DNA from: Paramoeba atlantica
Lineage: Eukaryota > Discosea
Assembly: GCA_977017575.1 (NCBI GenBank)
Contig: CDRNVI010000003.1
Location: forward strand, 310,001 to 374,000
DNA: 64,000 nucleotides
Direction: 5' to 3'
Position numbers and translations under genes: made by a program. Below the pieces are notes generated by a model. It ran no database searches. It saw only the letters and a program-made list of their open reading frames with translations, and had not been told where the DNA came from. Positions 49,678 to 59,209 of the stretch are shown here, piece by piece. Each line of letters opens with the position of its first letter. The stretch's first letter is position 1.

Positions 49678-50644
49678 GGTGACGGAGGGTGGGGATGGTT
49701 TTGGTGATGGAGTGAGGTGTTTGGTAGAGGGATGAGAAGAAAGAGAGGGTATAGGAGAAGGAAGGAAAACGAATGAATTAAATGAAAGGTCTACGAGATA
49801 TTGAAAAAAAACAGGAAAACGTTGACAGACGCACCAAGTGGAAAGCAAGTGTATCTAGCTCTCATTAGTAATTATAGTCCTTTAAAAAAGCTAGTTTACC
49901 GAAAATAATGAAATTCTAATTCAGAAACTCACTTTTACGATTATGAATTCCAATTTTTCAGTACCTAACATGAGCTCCAGAAAGCGGAGTTTAGAACGAT
50001 GGACAAATGCCTTGTTCTTCTGTTTCAGATATATTTTCTAGTGTCGTCAAGCTATTTCCGATAGGGATAACTTTGCATATTCATCACGAAGTGTAATTAG
50101 ACCGTAAAATTTGGCTTTATCTCCATTTGTGGCGTCCATACATAGACAACATTCTTTGTAAAGATTCTTGACAACATTCTAAATGACATTCTCCCATGAT
50201 CAAAAATAGATGAAAATCCAAAAAAAGACGAAAATTTCTCCTTTTATTTTCCTATATTTCGATCAGGCTAGAGAAAGTAAATCGGGTGTACAGTTATTTC
50301 ATGCACAATTCGTGTCTGTTTTGGGAGGTGCCATGATCAAAAATAAATACATAAGGATAAAATATAATGAAAAGATCTATTGAATTTGTTTGTAAGAGGA
50401 AATTGACTAAAGTGACCGATAATGGTGAACAAAGGATAAAAAAGAGGTGAATGAACCTCCATGCATAGTACAGACCCATGATAAAAAAATGGAACAAACG
50501 TTGTGAGAGCTCCGGGCAAGCTTTTCAACTAATTTCTTTGACATAAAAGGGGAACCTCTGTGCATAACAACGGAAAAATACTGTAAACCGTGTTTTTCGA
50601 ACATACTTTTCGAACATACATGTACATATATATTTTTTACATTT
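49678..50644. other. intergenic stretch
   Basis: This 967-base stretch begins with the G-rich kinesin leader (to about 49750), then is AT-rich with short near-repeats of CCATGATCAAAAATA (50197 and 50331) and AT-rich runs to the LINE tail. I see no gene. Confidence 0.45.
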
Positions 50645-51690
50645 ATATATATTTTTTTTTCCCTTTCTCCCTAAACCCCATCGCCCAGCTAGCCTCGTAC
50701 CCCGCGGCGGTACCAGTCTTGTACTGCCGCCTGTACAATCTGGGCATTACCTTTCTGGATGGCCACCCCTATGGCCATCAGAAGGTGGGACATGCATCCG
50801 TTCTTGTCGGATGTGTGGGCCCGGGCCACCTTGGTTAGGAAGTTCAAGGTCTCTGGGCCCGGGATCCCGTACGTGGTGAAGGCCAAGGGGTAAAATTCCA
50901 TCCCTCGGGCGGTCGCCATCTCATCGTGTGAGCGTCGCTTGTTGGCCTCCGCCATCCTCAGAGTATGAGAAGGCTCTGCGGCCTCCTTCTCCACGTAGGA
51001 CGGGGCCAGTGGGTTCACCACGGTGACATCAACTAGGGCAGTCTTCCGTCCCAGCTGGAAGCATATGTCGGGCCCCCGTCCATTGTCGAACCTCGGTTCG
51101 TGTAGGTCCGGTTTGAAACCATATTGCACAAGAAGGTTTCGAAAGGTTTCCTTGACCTCCTTGTGGCGGGAGGCCTGGGTTTTCCCCTTAACCTTCTTGC
51201 AATCCAGTGCGTGTACGCAAAACTCCTCATTGCGGAGGGTTGCACCGCACACGCACTGGAGCTCAGGTTCCGAGGTGGGGGCGACCAAGTACCGGAGACG
51301 GGCCGCAGTCTCTCACTGCGGGTCCTGCATGTAATACTCCGGCCTGTTGGGCCATGCGTTCATCCACTTAGTGGAGTGAATGTTCTGGGTCTGTCGCATG
51401 CAGACCAGTTGGGTGGCCGTCGGGGCTTTCCTCAACGCGGCCTCACAGAGGTTGCGCCGCTGTTCCTTGGCTGACATGCCTTGGGGTCGGCCCTGTAGGG
51501 CGTTCTTCGCCTTGGCCTGCATGTCTTCCGCCTTATGCTCGAAGGAGATGGTCCCCAGGAAATCTGCCGTGAAAAGGTTATTGGAGAACGGCGTTTTCCC
51601 CAAGGAGCCCATCCCCCCGAGCAAGGCCTCAGCACATGCCAGGACGGCTTTGTCGACCTGGGTATTGGCCACTTTAGTGACCGACTATTC
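50645..51690 (-). mobile_element. 5'-truncated non-LTR retrotransposon (LINE) with restriction-like endonuclease end
   Basis: On the minus strand this GC-rich block contains the C-terminal coding end of a LINE, a short 3' untranslated region and an A-rich tail (the run of T from about 50650 to 50660 on the plus strand). It carries a Cys/His finger and a PD-(D/E)xK-like endonuclease, as in the CRE/SLACS/R2 group. The reverse transcriptase domain is missing, so the copy is truncated and dead. CRE, SLACS and CZAR are kinetoplastid members of the endonuclease-bearing group, though this copy is not in a spliced-leader gene. Confidence 0.75.
50689..51672 (-). pseudogene. C-terminal part of a LINE polyprotein, one in-frame stop
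   Basis: Two collinear segments in one frame (51672-51316 and 51312-50689) are separated by a single TGA (51313-51315). Sequence across it reads on sensibly: YYMQDPQ, stop, ETAARLRYLVAP. The second segment has the finger CVCG...CVHALDC, then RHKEVKETF and the endonuclease-like GRGPDICFQLGRKTALVDVTV, in which the PD and D-V-T-V positions resemble restriction-like endonucleases of R2-type LINEs. Upstream the frame ends at a TAG (51685-51687). Confidence 0.72.
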
Positions 51691-51935
51691 TTGGGTAAAA
51701 TATTATGTTTTTTTGGGGTTTTTCGGGCACAAGGAGATCTGTCACTACTTTTCTCGAAAAGTAATAAGGAACATTCTTTGCTACTGTTAGACTGCTGTGT
51801 TCTTCGAGTACGGAGAATTTTTTGGAACTACTTTCTAGACTTTTTTAATCACTTTGTAATTTTTCCCTTTCAAAGGGAGGGTCAGTGAGTACATTCCCGG
51901 GTGAGGCCGTACCCAAGGGACCTGCGAAGGTCTCC

Positions 51936-52073
51936 CCTCCCTATCCTAGCGTTGCAATGGTACCCTCCTTATTAGCGTTGCTTTTGAGACCCTGACCCTT
52001 GCCGTAACGCAATTTGTTTTACCACCCTCTTAGAGTTGCTTATACCAGACTCGGAAAACGTTAGGATAGGAGG
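51936..52073. repeat. inverted-repeat element with CCTATCCTA ends
   Basis: The left end CCTCCCTATCCTAGCGTT (51936-51953) and the right end AACGTTAGGATAGGAGG (52057-52073) are inverted with one mismatch and one indel. Inside, TTAGCGTTGC and TTAGAGTTGC recur in direct orientation. The element is about 138 bases and non-coding. Confidence 0.72.
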
Positions 52074-52129
52074 CAGTATGATTCTAATGATTTAGGAAGG
52101 TTTAAACCTTTGTGATTTAATTATACTGT

Positions 52130-52184
52130 CCCCCCTATTTAGTGTTGAGTGAAATTCGGAAAAATTCAACACTAAATAGGGGGG
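52130..52184. repeat. perfect 19-bp inverted repeat with C6/G6 ends
   Basis: Arms CCCCCCTATTTAGTGTTGA (52130-52148) and TCAACACTAAATAGGGGGG (52166-52184) are exact complements around 17 bases. The left flank, TACTGT, is the same as at the end of the element at 24567, which suggests related terminal sequences. Confidence 0.88.
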
Positions 52185-52545
52185 ATAAGAAATCTCCTCC
52201 CCTCAAAAAAAAAGCGCGCCGCTTTGCGGCGTATTGTTTTCAAAACCATGATCGTAGTATTTTTTCTCTCGGTTAGGGATACATCTTTATGAGCTCTGTG
52301 GGGCATTTGTAGAAAAGCCCTGTGGGGGGACATATTTTACAAACAGAAAAAAAACCTGCCTTGATTCTTCTCTTGGATTGCTGCTCTGTACATACCACGC
52401 GCTCTGTACTTGTCACGCGCAGCGAAGACACTTTTTCATGGTTGCGAATTGTGTACATTCCAGCAAAGTGCACATGAAGACTTCAGCCTTGCGATGTGGG
52501 TCTCTTTAACCGTTTGAAGCCAAAACTATTATAAACTACCGAACC

Positions 52546-52881
52546 ATGGCCTTACTGAAATACTGTCAGACCCAATACACTGAGGGAAAGCGAATCGGTG
52601 ACACTCGGTCGATCGGAGCAAAAGTAAGCAAAGCACAGCTTCTTGACAGTATTATGAAAACGTACGCCCACCTTAATAATAATCGGCAGAGGTATGCCAA
52701 TGTTCAAGCGTGGAGTAAGGTCGGAATTTCGCCGGAAAGTCTAAGTAAGCCAGAAAACATACTTGAAGCGATTCGCCGCGCGAGCGAACTGTTTACAGTG
52801 ATACCGGTTCTTGATGCAGCAGAAGAAAATCAAGAGGACGTAATTTCCCCTGAAAGTGCTGATCACCCCTTTGTTTTGTAA
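52546..52881 (+). CDS. small plus-strand protein of unknown function
   Basis: The 111-residue frame starts at an ATG in good context (ACCATGG) and ends in TAA. The product is hydrophilic and mostly helical in appearance (KAQLLDSIMKTYAHLNNNRQ, then PENILEAIRRASELFTVIPV) with an acidic tail. I recognise no family. It is the only plausible host-like gene on the plus strand, and it sits next to a LINE and several inverted repeats. It may therefore be mobile-element cargo, a gene that has been inverted, or a true local reversal of transcription. A pyrimidine-rich region lies about 270 bases upstream rather than at the ATG. Confidence 0.5.
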   Translation: MALLKYCQTQYTEGKRIGDTRSIGAKVSKAQLLDSIMKTYAHLNNNRQRYANVQAWSKVGISPESLSKPENILEAIRRASELFTVIPVLDAAEENQEDVISPESADHPFVL

Positions 52882-53007
52882 AAGCCTTCGTAAATTTATT
52901 TACCACCAGTAGTTAATTTTTTAGATAAATTTGATGTTAGGAAGAGCGATTCTCTCGACGCACTTGTTTAAACTGAGAGCCACGTTTTACGACCTTGTCT
53001 GACAAGG

Positions 53008-54759
53008 TCACTTGAAATGCAAGTGATCGATATAAAAAGTGCGAAAAGTGAGCCAGTGGAAATCCATCATGCAATGTATTTCCGAGTAAAAAACCAACAA
53101 GTCCTTGCATACAGGACCCCTAAGGGATAGAGATTTAGCGCTTTCAGCGAGTTCAAGTTCTGTGAGCGGCGAACAGTCGTTTGACGACTCAAAGGCTGAC
53201 ACCTTCATCAAAAACTGGAGGATTCGCTTTTCGTAGAGCCTGTATTCGGCGCACTGGAGCGCCTTTTCAATAACACCTGTTTCGTCGTGTTTATGGCTCA
53301 GATCTGTCCTTTTGCGCTTCATACCAACTGAAGTACCTTCAGGAAGTGCATCAACTTCGCCATGTATTACCATTCTCTCACACAAACCTTCAAGATAAAT
53401 GTAGTCGCACGACTGCAAGTGTACTCCGGGTGGAAGGAGACTTGACGCAAAGCCGGTGACGCATGTCTTCACGGCACCCAATCGAGGAGCTCCCCATGGA
53501 ACATCACTTTCATCACTCACCTCGTCTGTACCATTTCTAGAGACGTTTCCAAGCAGTCTACATAGTTCTTCATCGAAAGCAGCTGAACATTTCCCGTGTG
53601 GCTTTATTTGAGCTCCGTACTTAGAAATTGTAAGAAAGACACACTCCAAGAGCATAGTCCGAATGGTGAGTAATTGAAGGACGTATGCAAACGAAAAAAT
53701 GTTAGCCCTGTCAAACTCAAAAATCTCCCATGGAATATCTTCTAATTTCGGGGGCGAAGTGATGTGATGTAGTAATTCTGATTGAAAAGCTTGCCTAATA
53801 ATTCCATTGCATTTCTCATTGTCCTGAGGGTTTTGCTCAAAACTCGACAGCTTCGAATCCGTATGTTCTTCCGGTAATATCTTTGTTCTCGTATGCACGT
53901 TCTTTATCCAGTCTAAAACAGAGCGCGAAGGAGATAGTAATCTCGATTTATAGAATTCCGACACTTTCTCTATGGCCCGCGTCCTATCCACGTGGGTAAC
54001 CAAAAGTGAACGAAATTTATTAATAGACTCGCGAAGGTGTTGCAAACGTTTGCATATAAAGTCGAGCAAAAGTAAAGTTATAGAGTACAAATTCTCAAGG
54101 GACGGACAATCTTTCGTATCAGATCGCGCCGTAGAAATTGTAGGAATGCTTGTTAGGATTTCTTTAAAATTCAAATGCATTTCATCCAATTTTCGCAGTG
54201 CTTCGTCAATTATTTTGTAAACTCGTTCGAACTCAACTTCATCGGCAGGAGCTTGTAACTTTCTCATGTGGCACGCAAAAATATGGAGGAGCTCTCTCAT
54301 GGAGGTCACGGGGTGTGATTGCCAAGCCAAACTTTCAACACTGAGCGTATCCTCCAACTTACTCCGCACTTCGTTACGAATCCGCAGGGGGTAGAATGAG
54401 GACAGTGAGTCAACCACGTACTCCAAGAATCTACTTAGCATTTCCGTATCTCTATGCAAGAAAATTGACATAATATTGGTAACGGCTGCAAAGTCGTTCT
54501 GCCGAGCGTACTTTTCTCTACTGACAGATCGACACCAAGAGCATGACACACACATATCGTAGGAATGCTGCGCGTGAACTTTTATCATATACAACTCATC
54601 GACGTCGTACAGAGGTTTTTTAATAGACGGAGAAACATTTTCAACGGTATACTTTGAGGAACCATCACTCAAATCTTTACCTGTGACGGTTTTCGCGGAA
54701 CTTGTGCTCTGAGAATTCTCCCCAATTTCTTTCAAAGTCTCATCGTTTCTGGTATCCAT
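53008..54759 (-). CDS. TCP11-family-like helical protein
   Basis: The 583-residue protein starts at an ATG. It is almost entirely helical after a disordered first 50 residues. The segment LSSFYPLRIRNEVRSKLEDT, then MRELLHIFACHMRKLQAPADE and LRKLDEMHLNFKEIL, follows the arrangement of TCP11/SOSONDOWAH-type domains (LP...L...LD...I...ML.LCAP.RDE... L..MK.DM.NF). The Asp/Glu after the APADE motif is kept. TCP11 proteins are poorly understood; animal members affect sperm function and PKA signalling. A tri-Cys patch (CVSCSWC) near residue 70 could bind metal. The similarity is modest. Confidence 0.5.
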   Translation of the reverse strand: MDTRNDETLKEIGENSQSTSSAKTVTGKDLSDGSSKYTVENVSPSIKKPLYDVDELYMIKVHAQHSYDMCVSCSWCRSVSREKYARQNDFAAVTNIMSIFLHRDTEMLSRFLEYVVDSLSSFYPLRIRNEVRSKLEDTLSVESLAWQSHPVTSMRELLHIFACHMRKLQAPADEVEFERVYKIIDEALRKLDEMHLNFKEILTSIPTISTARSDTKDCPSLENLYSITLLLLDFICKRLQHLRESINKFRSLLVTHVDRTRAIEKVSEFYKSRLLSPSRSVLDWIKNVHTRTKILPEEHTDSKLSSFEQNPQDNEKCNGIIRQAFQSELLHHITSPPKLEDIPWEIFEFDRANIFSFAYVLQLLTIRTMLLECVFLTISKYGAQIKPHGKCSAAFDEELCRLLGNVSRNGTDEVSDESDVPWGAPRLGAVKTCVTGFASSLLPPGVHLQSCDYIYLEGLCERMVIHGEVDALPEGTSVGMKRKRTDLSHKHDETGVIEKALQCAEYRLYEKRILQFLMKVSAFESSNDCSPLTELELAESAKSLSLRGPVCKDLLVFYSEIHCMMDFHWLTFRTFYIDHLHFK

Positions 54760-55144
54760 TCTTGATTGATACCCTTAATGAATAAGGGAAGTCGATCTGT
54801 ACCACAAAATCCACTATTAAAATTTATGAAAAATAGTTTTTTCCTTGAACGCTCTTTCTTTAAGAGTTTTTCTTTGTGAAAGATTCAGCACACATTGTCC
54901 TATGCTGTGAAAATTATTTAGAGATTACTTCAAGAAGATCACCTTAGTATAGTGTAGTAAAAGTACATACCTTTCCTTGAAGTATCTGACTCATAAATCA
55001 ATGATGGGAACCAATTTTAGAGTTCTCTTTACCAGACTGAATATGCACAGGATGTCATAAGTCAACGGGGTACAAAAAAATCTACAAGTTGTGGGGTCGC
55101 AATAATTAGTGGCAAAACATATTTGTTCATACATCTCAAAAAAA
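54760..55144. other. intergenic stretch
   Basis: This 385-base AT-rich gap holds no gene or repeat that I recognise. Confidence 0.4.
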
Positions 55145-55474
55145 CTACGCTACCTCATGGGCCATCGAGTCATCAGCCCGTTTGCTAAGCTCGTCACCTA
55201 ATCTGGCTTTTGCGCTACGGTTTTTTAGATACATCTCCTCAAAATGGGGTTCCTTCAATATTTCATTAATATCATCTTTCCACAGAGAGAACAAGTAGTA
55301 GGGCCACGAGGTGAGTTCCATGGCATACATGTACCCTCCAATGACTAAAGTGGTAAATCCCCAACGATGAATGTATTGATATCGGTCGTAGCGCCATACC
55401 ATTCTCAGACTTTTCCATCTTTTCGTTATGGACAAGGGTAAACGAGAAGGAGGTTGAACTAGTGGAGGGGGCAT
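55145..55474 (-). CDS. small single-pass membrane protein, unknown
   Basis: The 109-residue protein starts at the ATG at 55474. It has a basic N-terminal third (SRLPLSITKRWKSLRMVWRYDRYQYIHRWG) leading into one hydrophobic segment, FTTLVIGGYMYAM, and a charged C-terminal helix (YLKNRSAKARLGDELSKRAD). This layout, with a positive N-terminus, short helix and polar tail, resembles small accessory subunits of mitochondrial inner-membrane complexes. I cannot name a family. The size, orientation and codon use are consistent with a real gene. Confidence 0.6.
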   Translation of the reverse strand: MPPPLVQPPSRLPLSITKRWKSLRMVWRYDRYQYIHRWGFTTLVIGGYMYAMELTSWPYYLFSLWKDDINEILKEPHFEEMYLKNRSAKARLGDELSKRADDSMAHEVA

Positions 55475-55617
55475 GTACAACAGATTTTTTTTCTCGAAGA
55501 AAAAAGATGTTTTATTCGAAAAGGAATCCTTAGAAATACCATTCTTTCTGAAAATCGCTTGTCAAGTGTACAAGAATATAGTAAAATATTAGCTTTAATT
55601 AATGTTACGATTGTAAC

Positions 55618-55869
55618 TTACAGTTTTGTAAGTACATTCGTAGGATTCCTAAGTACAGTGCCCCCAGTGTATCCAAACCATTCTTCAGGTGAAAACAGCT
55701 TCTTGGGATTTTCATGATTCACCGTCAATACTTCAGTAATTTGTGTTCTTGTGGTATCCGAAATCACCCAGAATGGAAGTGATTTTTTATTGAATTCCAC
55801 TGAAAAAGCGACATTATCTTTTGAAACCAAAACCTTTAAGACAGAAGCAATGATTTTTTTCTGGAGAAG
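55618..55869 (-). CDS. short frame without ATG, possible exon or gene remnant
   Basis: An open stretch of about 83 codons (stop at 55618; the upstream stop is at 55870-55872) encodes a protein-like sequence. It includes VSKDNVAFSVEFNKKSLPFW, then TVNHENPKKLFSPEEWFGYTGG, and ends TNVLTKL. No ATG lies in the frame. It could be the last exon of a cis-spliced gene, a gene starting at a non-ATG codon, or a decayed remnant. The 5' boundary given is the limit of the open frame. Confidence 0.3.
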   Translation of the reverse strand, partial: LLQKKIIASVLKVLVSKDNVAFSVEFNKKSLPFWVISDTTRTQITEVLTVNHENPKKLFSPEEWFGYTGGTVLRNPTNVLTKL

Positions 55870-56125
55870 CTATTGTTTGAAAAGTAGTAGAGGTATCTAA
55901 TTATCAAGAAGTCGTCGCAGCTCAAGAGCCCCCTTAAGTAAAGTTGAATGTACTCATCAAAGTTGAGACTCATCAAATTCGGGGGAAAGTGACGGAAGCG
56001 CACTTCACCAGAGAATCAATTTTCGATAAGATAAGAGCGCAATACTGGTAAGTGAGCCATCAGAATAGGGAAAAAGGCTTCCATAACCACAATTTCCCAT
56101 GACAGCGAAAAAGGATTATCATATT

Positions 56126-57595
56126 TTACAGCTCCATATTTCCTTTCTCTCCGCTGTTCCTCTGGCCTTCATGCTCCTCCATGGCCACTGTGACACGAAG
56201 GGTTTGTTCTCCACCAGGGACATATCGAATTATGCAGTATGGTTTGGATTCATATACCTTACCATCCTCCGTGCTATTCTGTGGACTAGGAATCACATCC
56301 AGGCTCACACGAAGGGCAGTCGAGGAGGGTTTTGACAGACGCTTCACGTATCGCCAAGTCGTCGTCCAAAACGACCCGGTGGAATCCTCCACTCCTAAAC
56401 CAGGCCCTCCCGCCGCCTCCCGCTGCCTCTGTTCCCCCAGTAGCTGCGACACCGCGCGTATAAACGGGCCATGGACATTAACATCCATAACTTTATCCAC
56501 CTCCCTGCCATTCCTGCGCGGTAACCCACGCATCAGCTGTTGATACAAAAACGACACCACCACCTCCTCATCGTAGTCCACCCTCGACACATGAATCGGA
56601 ACCCGCTGGGACGACCCGAGCACTGCCGTCCCCAACGCCTCCCCCCACCCCTCCCTTCTACGGTACGCACACCCTAAGGTCCGTAGCCGGTGCCGCAACG
56701 CATCCTGGAAACTCCTCGGGCCCAACGACAGAAACGGGACAATATTCGCCTGTCGAATATGCGGCAGTCCATCATAGGTCGCATTCACCACATCCCACAC
56801 CAGCCCCCTCACCTCCTCGGGGCCCATCCCCACGGTACGGCCATCACTGCCAAAGTCACTGGTGAGCAGCATACACACCCCCGCCAGCGAGACCCCATCG
56901 ATAGCGGTCCCATGGCTCACGGCCGCGAACAGCGGACTGAGTCGCATCACGAGCCCGGGGTGCATCTGGGTGATCTCATCCAGCAGGACGACGGAGGCGT
57001 GGGGGAAGGCACGGACGTGGTCGAGTACCCGCGCGGTGATGTCGTGGGCCGCGGCGGTGAGACGCCCCTCACAGGCCCCGTCCAGCAGGCAGTACTGCCC
57101 CCCGGGGAGCAGCAGGAGGTTCTCCCCGGCACGGGGGAGGTGGGGGTGGGGGTGGAGCGAGAGCGCGGAGGAGAGGAGGGAGGCGGTGAGGGTTTTCCCG
57201 ACCCCGTTGTCCCCGACGAGGTGGACGAGAAACCCGGTACGGGGGTCGGCGAGTTTGCGGCTGATGTGACCCAGGAGGGCACGGAGGGCGTGGGTTTGTC
57301 CCTCGATGGCGGCGAAAAGGGTGTGGAGACAGGCGTGGACGTGGCCGAGATCGGTGTTGGAGGTGGATCCACGGAGGGGGGTACCGGGAATGCGCCAGCA
57401 GCGGGGTTCGAGGAGTTGTGCCGCGCGGGTTTCGCAGGGGAGGGTACACCCACAGTGCTCGTACAGTGTATCGGGTGTGGGGTTTTCACAGCGAAGCGGA
57501 GAAATATGGTACCCGAAGGGTGGGCCACCTCCAACGATAGCGAAAACGAAAACAAGCATGTATAAGTTTGCGCATTTCAAAGGGACATGTTGCAT
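56126..57595 (-). CDS. torsin-like AAA+ ATPase of the secretory pathway
   Basis: The 489-residue protein starts at an ATG (57595; a second at codon 13 also works) and has a signal-like hydrophobic stretch (YMLVFVFAIVGGG). Two CxC/CC groups follow (CENPTPDTLYEHCGCTLPC), a Cys-rich N-terminus suited to the ER lumen. Walker A is GDNGVGKT and Walker B VVLLDEITQMHPGL. The MHPGL run after Walker B is characteristic of torsins (DEMDKMHPGL), which are ClpB-related AAA+ proteins of the ER and nuclear envelope. The lysine-bearing GVGKT is of Clp rather than torsin (GxGKN) type. It lies in a GC-rich island with a C-to-G switch near 56900. Confidence 0.75.
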   Translation of the reverse strand: MQHVPLKCANLYMLVFVFAIVGGGPPFGYHISPLRCENPTPDTLYEHCGCTLPCETRAAQLLEPRCWRIPGTPLRGSTSNTDLGHVHACLHTLFAAIEGQTHALRALLGHISRKLADPRTGFLVHLVGDNGVGKTLTASLLSSALSLHPHPHLPRAGENLLLLPGGQYCLLDGACEGRLTAAAHDITARVLDHVRAFPHASVVLLDEITQMHPGLVMRLSPLFAAVSHGTAIDGVSLAGVCMLLTSDFGSDGRTVGMGPEEVRGLVWDVVNATYDGLPHIRQANIVPFLSLGPRSFQDALRHRLRTLGCAYRRREGWGEALGTAVLGSSQRVPIHVSRVDYDEEVVVSFLYQQLMRGLPRRNGREVDKVMDVNVHGPFIRAVSQLLGEQRQREAAGGPGLGVEDSTGSFWTTTWRYVKRLSKPSSTALRVSLDVIPSPQNSTEDGKVYESKPYCIIRYVPGGEQTLRVTVAMEEHEGQRNSGEKGNMEL

Positions 57596-57938
57596 TGATA
57601 ATGTGGAGAAGTGTTTGTGAAAACGAGTTTGTAGTCATAAAGCTAGTCAGAAATGGGAAAACTATGAAGCGAAACGCATTTTATGTATGGGAAAGAATTA
57701 AGTCCTTCGATAAAGGGCGGTATTTTCATTCTTCTATAGGTTTAGTTTATTATTCTATTATTTTGTTTTAGTGTTAGTTAACATGCCGGGGGGGCATGTT
57801 ATCGTGATATAGGCATGTTTTAACCCGTGCCCTCGTTGATTAATTATTTTCGGCCAATTTCCGGTAAAAAATAATTATTTTGTTAATTTGTGCTTTGTTA
57901 ATAAGAACATTGTTATTTAAATTACGTTCGAAAGTGCG
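57596..57938. other. intergenic stretch with a hairpin
   Basis: This 343-base AT-rich gap has one perfect hairpin at 57780-57800 (AACATGCC, five G, GGCATGTT) and nearby short repeats of GGCATGTT. No gene was recognised. Confidence 0.5.
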
Positions 57939-58607
57939 TCACCGGTAAACAGCACCCCGGGTTAATTGAACCGATTTAGGAACTGATCCGTCAACAATAA
58001 GTCCTGCTTCGTCAACACGTAATACGCTCATGCTCGTGGGAAGGTGTGCAAAAGTCACCGTGCCACTAAACCTGTTCTCCGAAAGACATAGGCGGGTTAA
58101 TCCATCTGGCAAGCGCGTGAAGTCCAATGAACCCGATAACTGGTTCCCAGAAACATTTAGGCTGCACAGTGCAGGAGGAAGTTGTGTTAGATCAAACTCC
58201 CCCGAAAAGCGAGTTCTTGGAGATGAAAATTCTTGTAGCCCTCGTGGTAGAAGGGAAGTTTCAATTCTACCCTCTAGGTAATTTTTCGCCAGTAGACATC
58301 CCTTGAGGGCAATCCCGAGATGAAGGTATGTAATAGTGGAAGGAAGGTATGCCCAGTCCAATGTCCCATATAAATCGCGACCACCCCAACGAACCGCTGT
58401 AATTGTCGCGGGATTCGCACAATGGACTCCAGCCCACTCCGTCACGGATTTCTCTGTCGTCCAAGTCTTATGACGTCCGGTGATATTTGCGATAAAGCGA
58501 GAGAGCTCGTACTCTGGGGGAAGAACGTTCCCTCTGACTTTGCCTGCACGAGACTCTGTGGTGTCGGCGCAGAAAGGTGAAAAACAAAAGCGAGGTACTC
58601 CGTTCAT
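57939..58607 (-). CDS. short LRR protein, third family member
   Basis: The 222-residue protein starts at the ATG at 58607; the frame upstream opens only at a TTG. The family N-terminal module is present: LPPEYELSRFIANITGRHKTW and EWAGVHC. A W-rich strand (ITAVRWGGRDLYGTLDWAYLP) leads into repeats of the LPxxLxxLxLxxNxFSGxxxF type to about residue 200. The end, VDGSVPKSVQL, matches the copy at 23879 rather than the CaaX copy. Its closest relative by position is the broken gene at 59210-59998, about 600 bases away, so the pair is probably a tandem duplication that has since diverged. Confidence 0.76.
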   Translation of the reverse strand: MNGVPRFCFSPFCADTTESRAGKVRGNVLPPEYELSRFIANITGRHKTWTTEKSVTEWAGVHCANPATITAVRWGGRDLYGTLDWAYLPSTITYLHLGIALKGCLLAKNYLEGRIETSLLPRGLQEFSSPRTRFSGEFDLTQLPPALCSLNVSGNQLSGSLDFTRLPDGLTRLCLSENRFSGTVTFAHLPTSMSVLRVDEAGLIVDGSVPKSVQLTRGAVYR

Positions 58608-59209
58608 AGTCTTATGAGGAAATGTTAAATAGTTCTTTGGTGAAAAGGAATTTTCTCTTGAAACATACAGGGGTGCGCACAAAAATGTGGGGGGTCAAAT
58701 ATTATTAAAAACATGGCAAATCTTGTAAAAGAATGAACCATTCAAAACCTTTCATTAATAATGATACTTGCGGTAGTTGTAAACTTATAACCACGGCTCG
58801 GATGCCTGGAGCGCAGGTGGACTTTACGGCAAAATTGCAAAAATCTCTTGTCGGAGGTGATGAACGAACCCAAGCGGCGCGAAATGCGATAGAAGACATG
58901 AGCAAAAATGATGAGCACAACGGACAAACAGCAAAGCACGTCGCGGAAAAGTTATGTGACGTCAACAGCGCTCCCAGTTGCGCACAGTGAAACTAAAAAG
59001 AAACCTTCGAGAAGAGAAACATCTCGTGCCGGCCATACAGGTGCTCATATAATGAGGAAATGCGTAGCTGGTGCAGACCGAGCGGTGTGCGTTAGTCTCC
59101 GCCACGGCAAGGCCATTTGGTTTACCACCTTTTTCCAAACAGTCAAATTGGAACCCAATTGGATTCAAAAAGTGTGACCTATGCGGTAATAGCAGTGCGC
59201 AATTTTCAT
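58608..59209. other. stretch between two LRR genes
   Basis: This 602-base gap contains one weak plus-strand ORF (58733-58990) and otherwise no recognisable feature. Confidence 0.4.
58733..58990 (+). CDS. doubtful plus-strand ORF
   Basis: The 85-codon frame starts at an ATG. The composition is protein-like (AQVDFTAKLQKSLVGGDERT, RNAIEDMSKNDEHNGQTAKH) with a CGSC pair near the start, and it runs opposite to the host genes. A minus-strand frame overlaps it fully. There is no family resemblance, so it may be a remnant of an inserted or duplicated sequence. Confidence 0.25.
   Translation: MNHSKPFINNDTCGSCKLITTARMPGAQVDFTAKLQKSLVGGDERTQAARNAIEDMSKNDEHNGQTAKHVAEKLCDVNSAPSCAQ

Larger units (their letters stand above)
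51691..52545. other. repeat-rich intergenic stretch
   Basis: This 855-base gap contains two small inverted-repeat elements (51936-52073 and 52130-52184), the palindrome AAGGTTTAAACCTT at 52096-52109, and a short GC hairpin (CGCCGCTTTGCGGCG near 52217-52231). No convincing gene was found. Confidence 0.55.

Noticed and set aside
49678-49848. N-terminal extension of the kinesin
   Set aside because: The extension opens only at a TTG and is low-complexity Pro/Ser sequence; the ATG at 49677 begins the motor directly.
52273-52458. Short minus-strand frame between inverted repeats and the plus-strand gene
   Set aside because: It has about 61 residues from its first ATG, with no domain and irregular composition; I could not support it as a gene.
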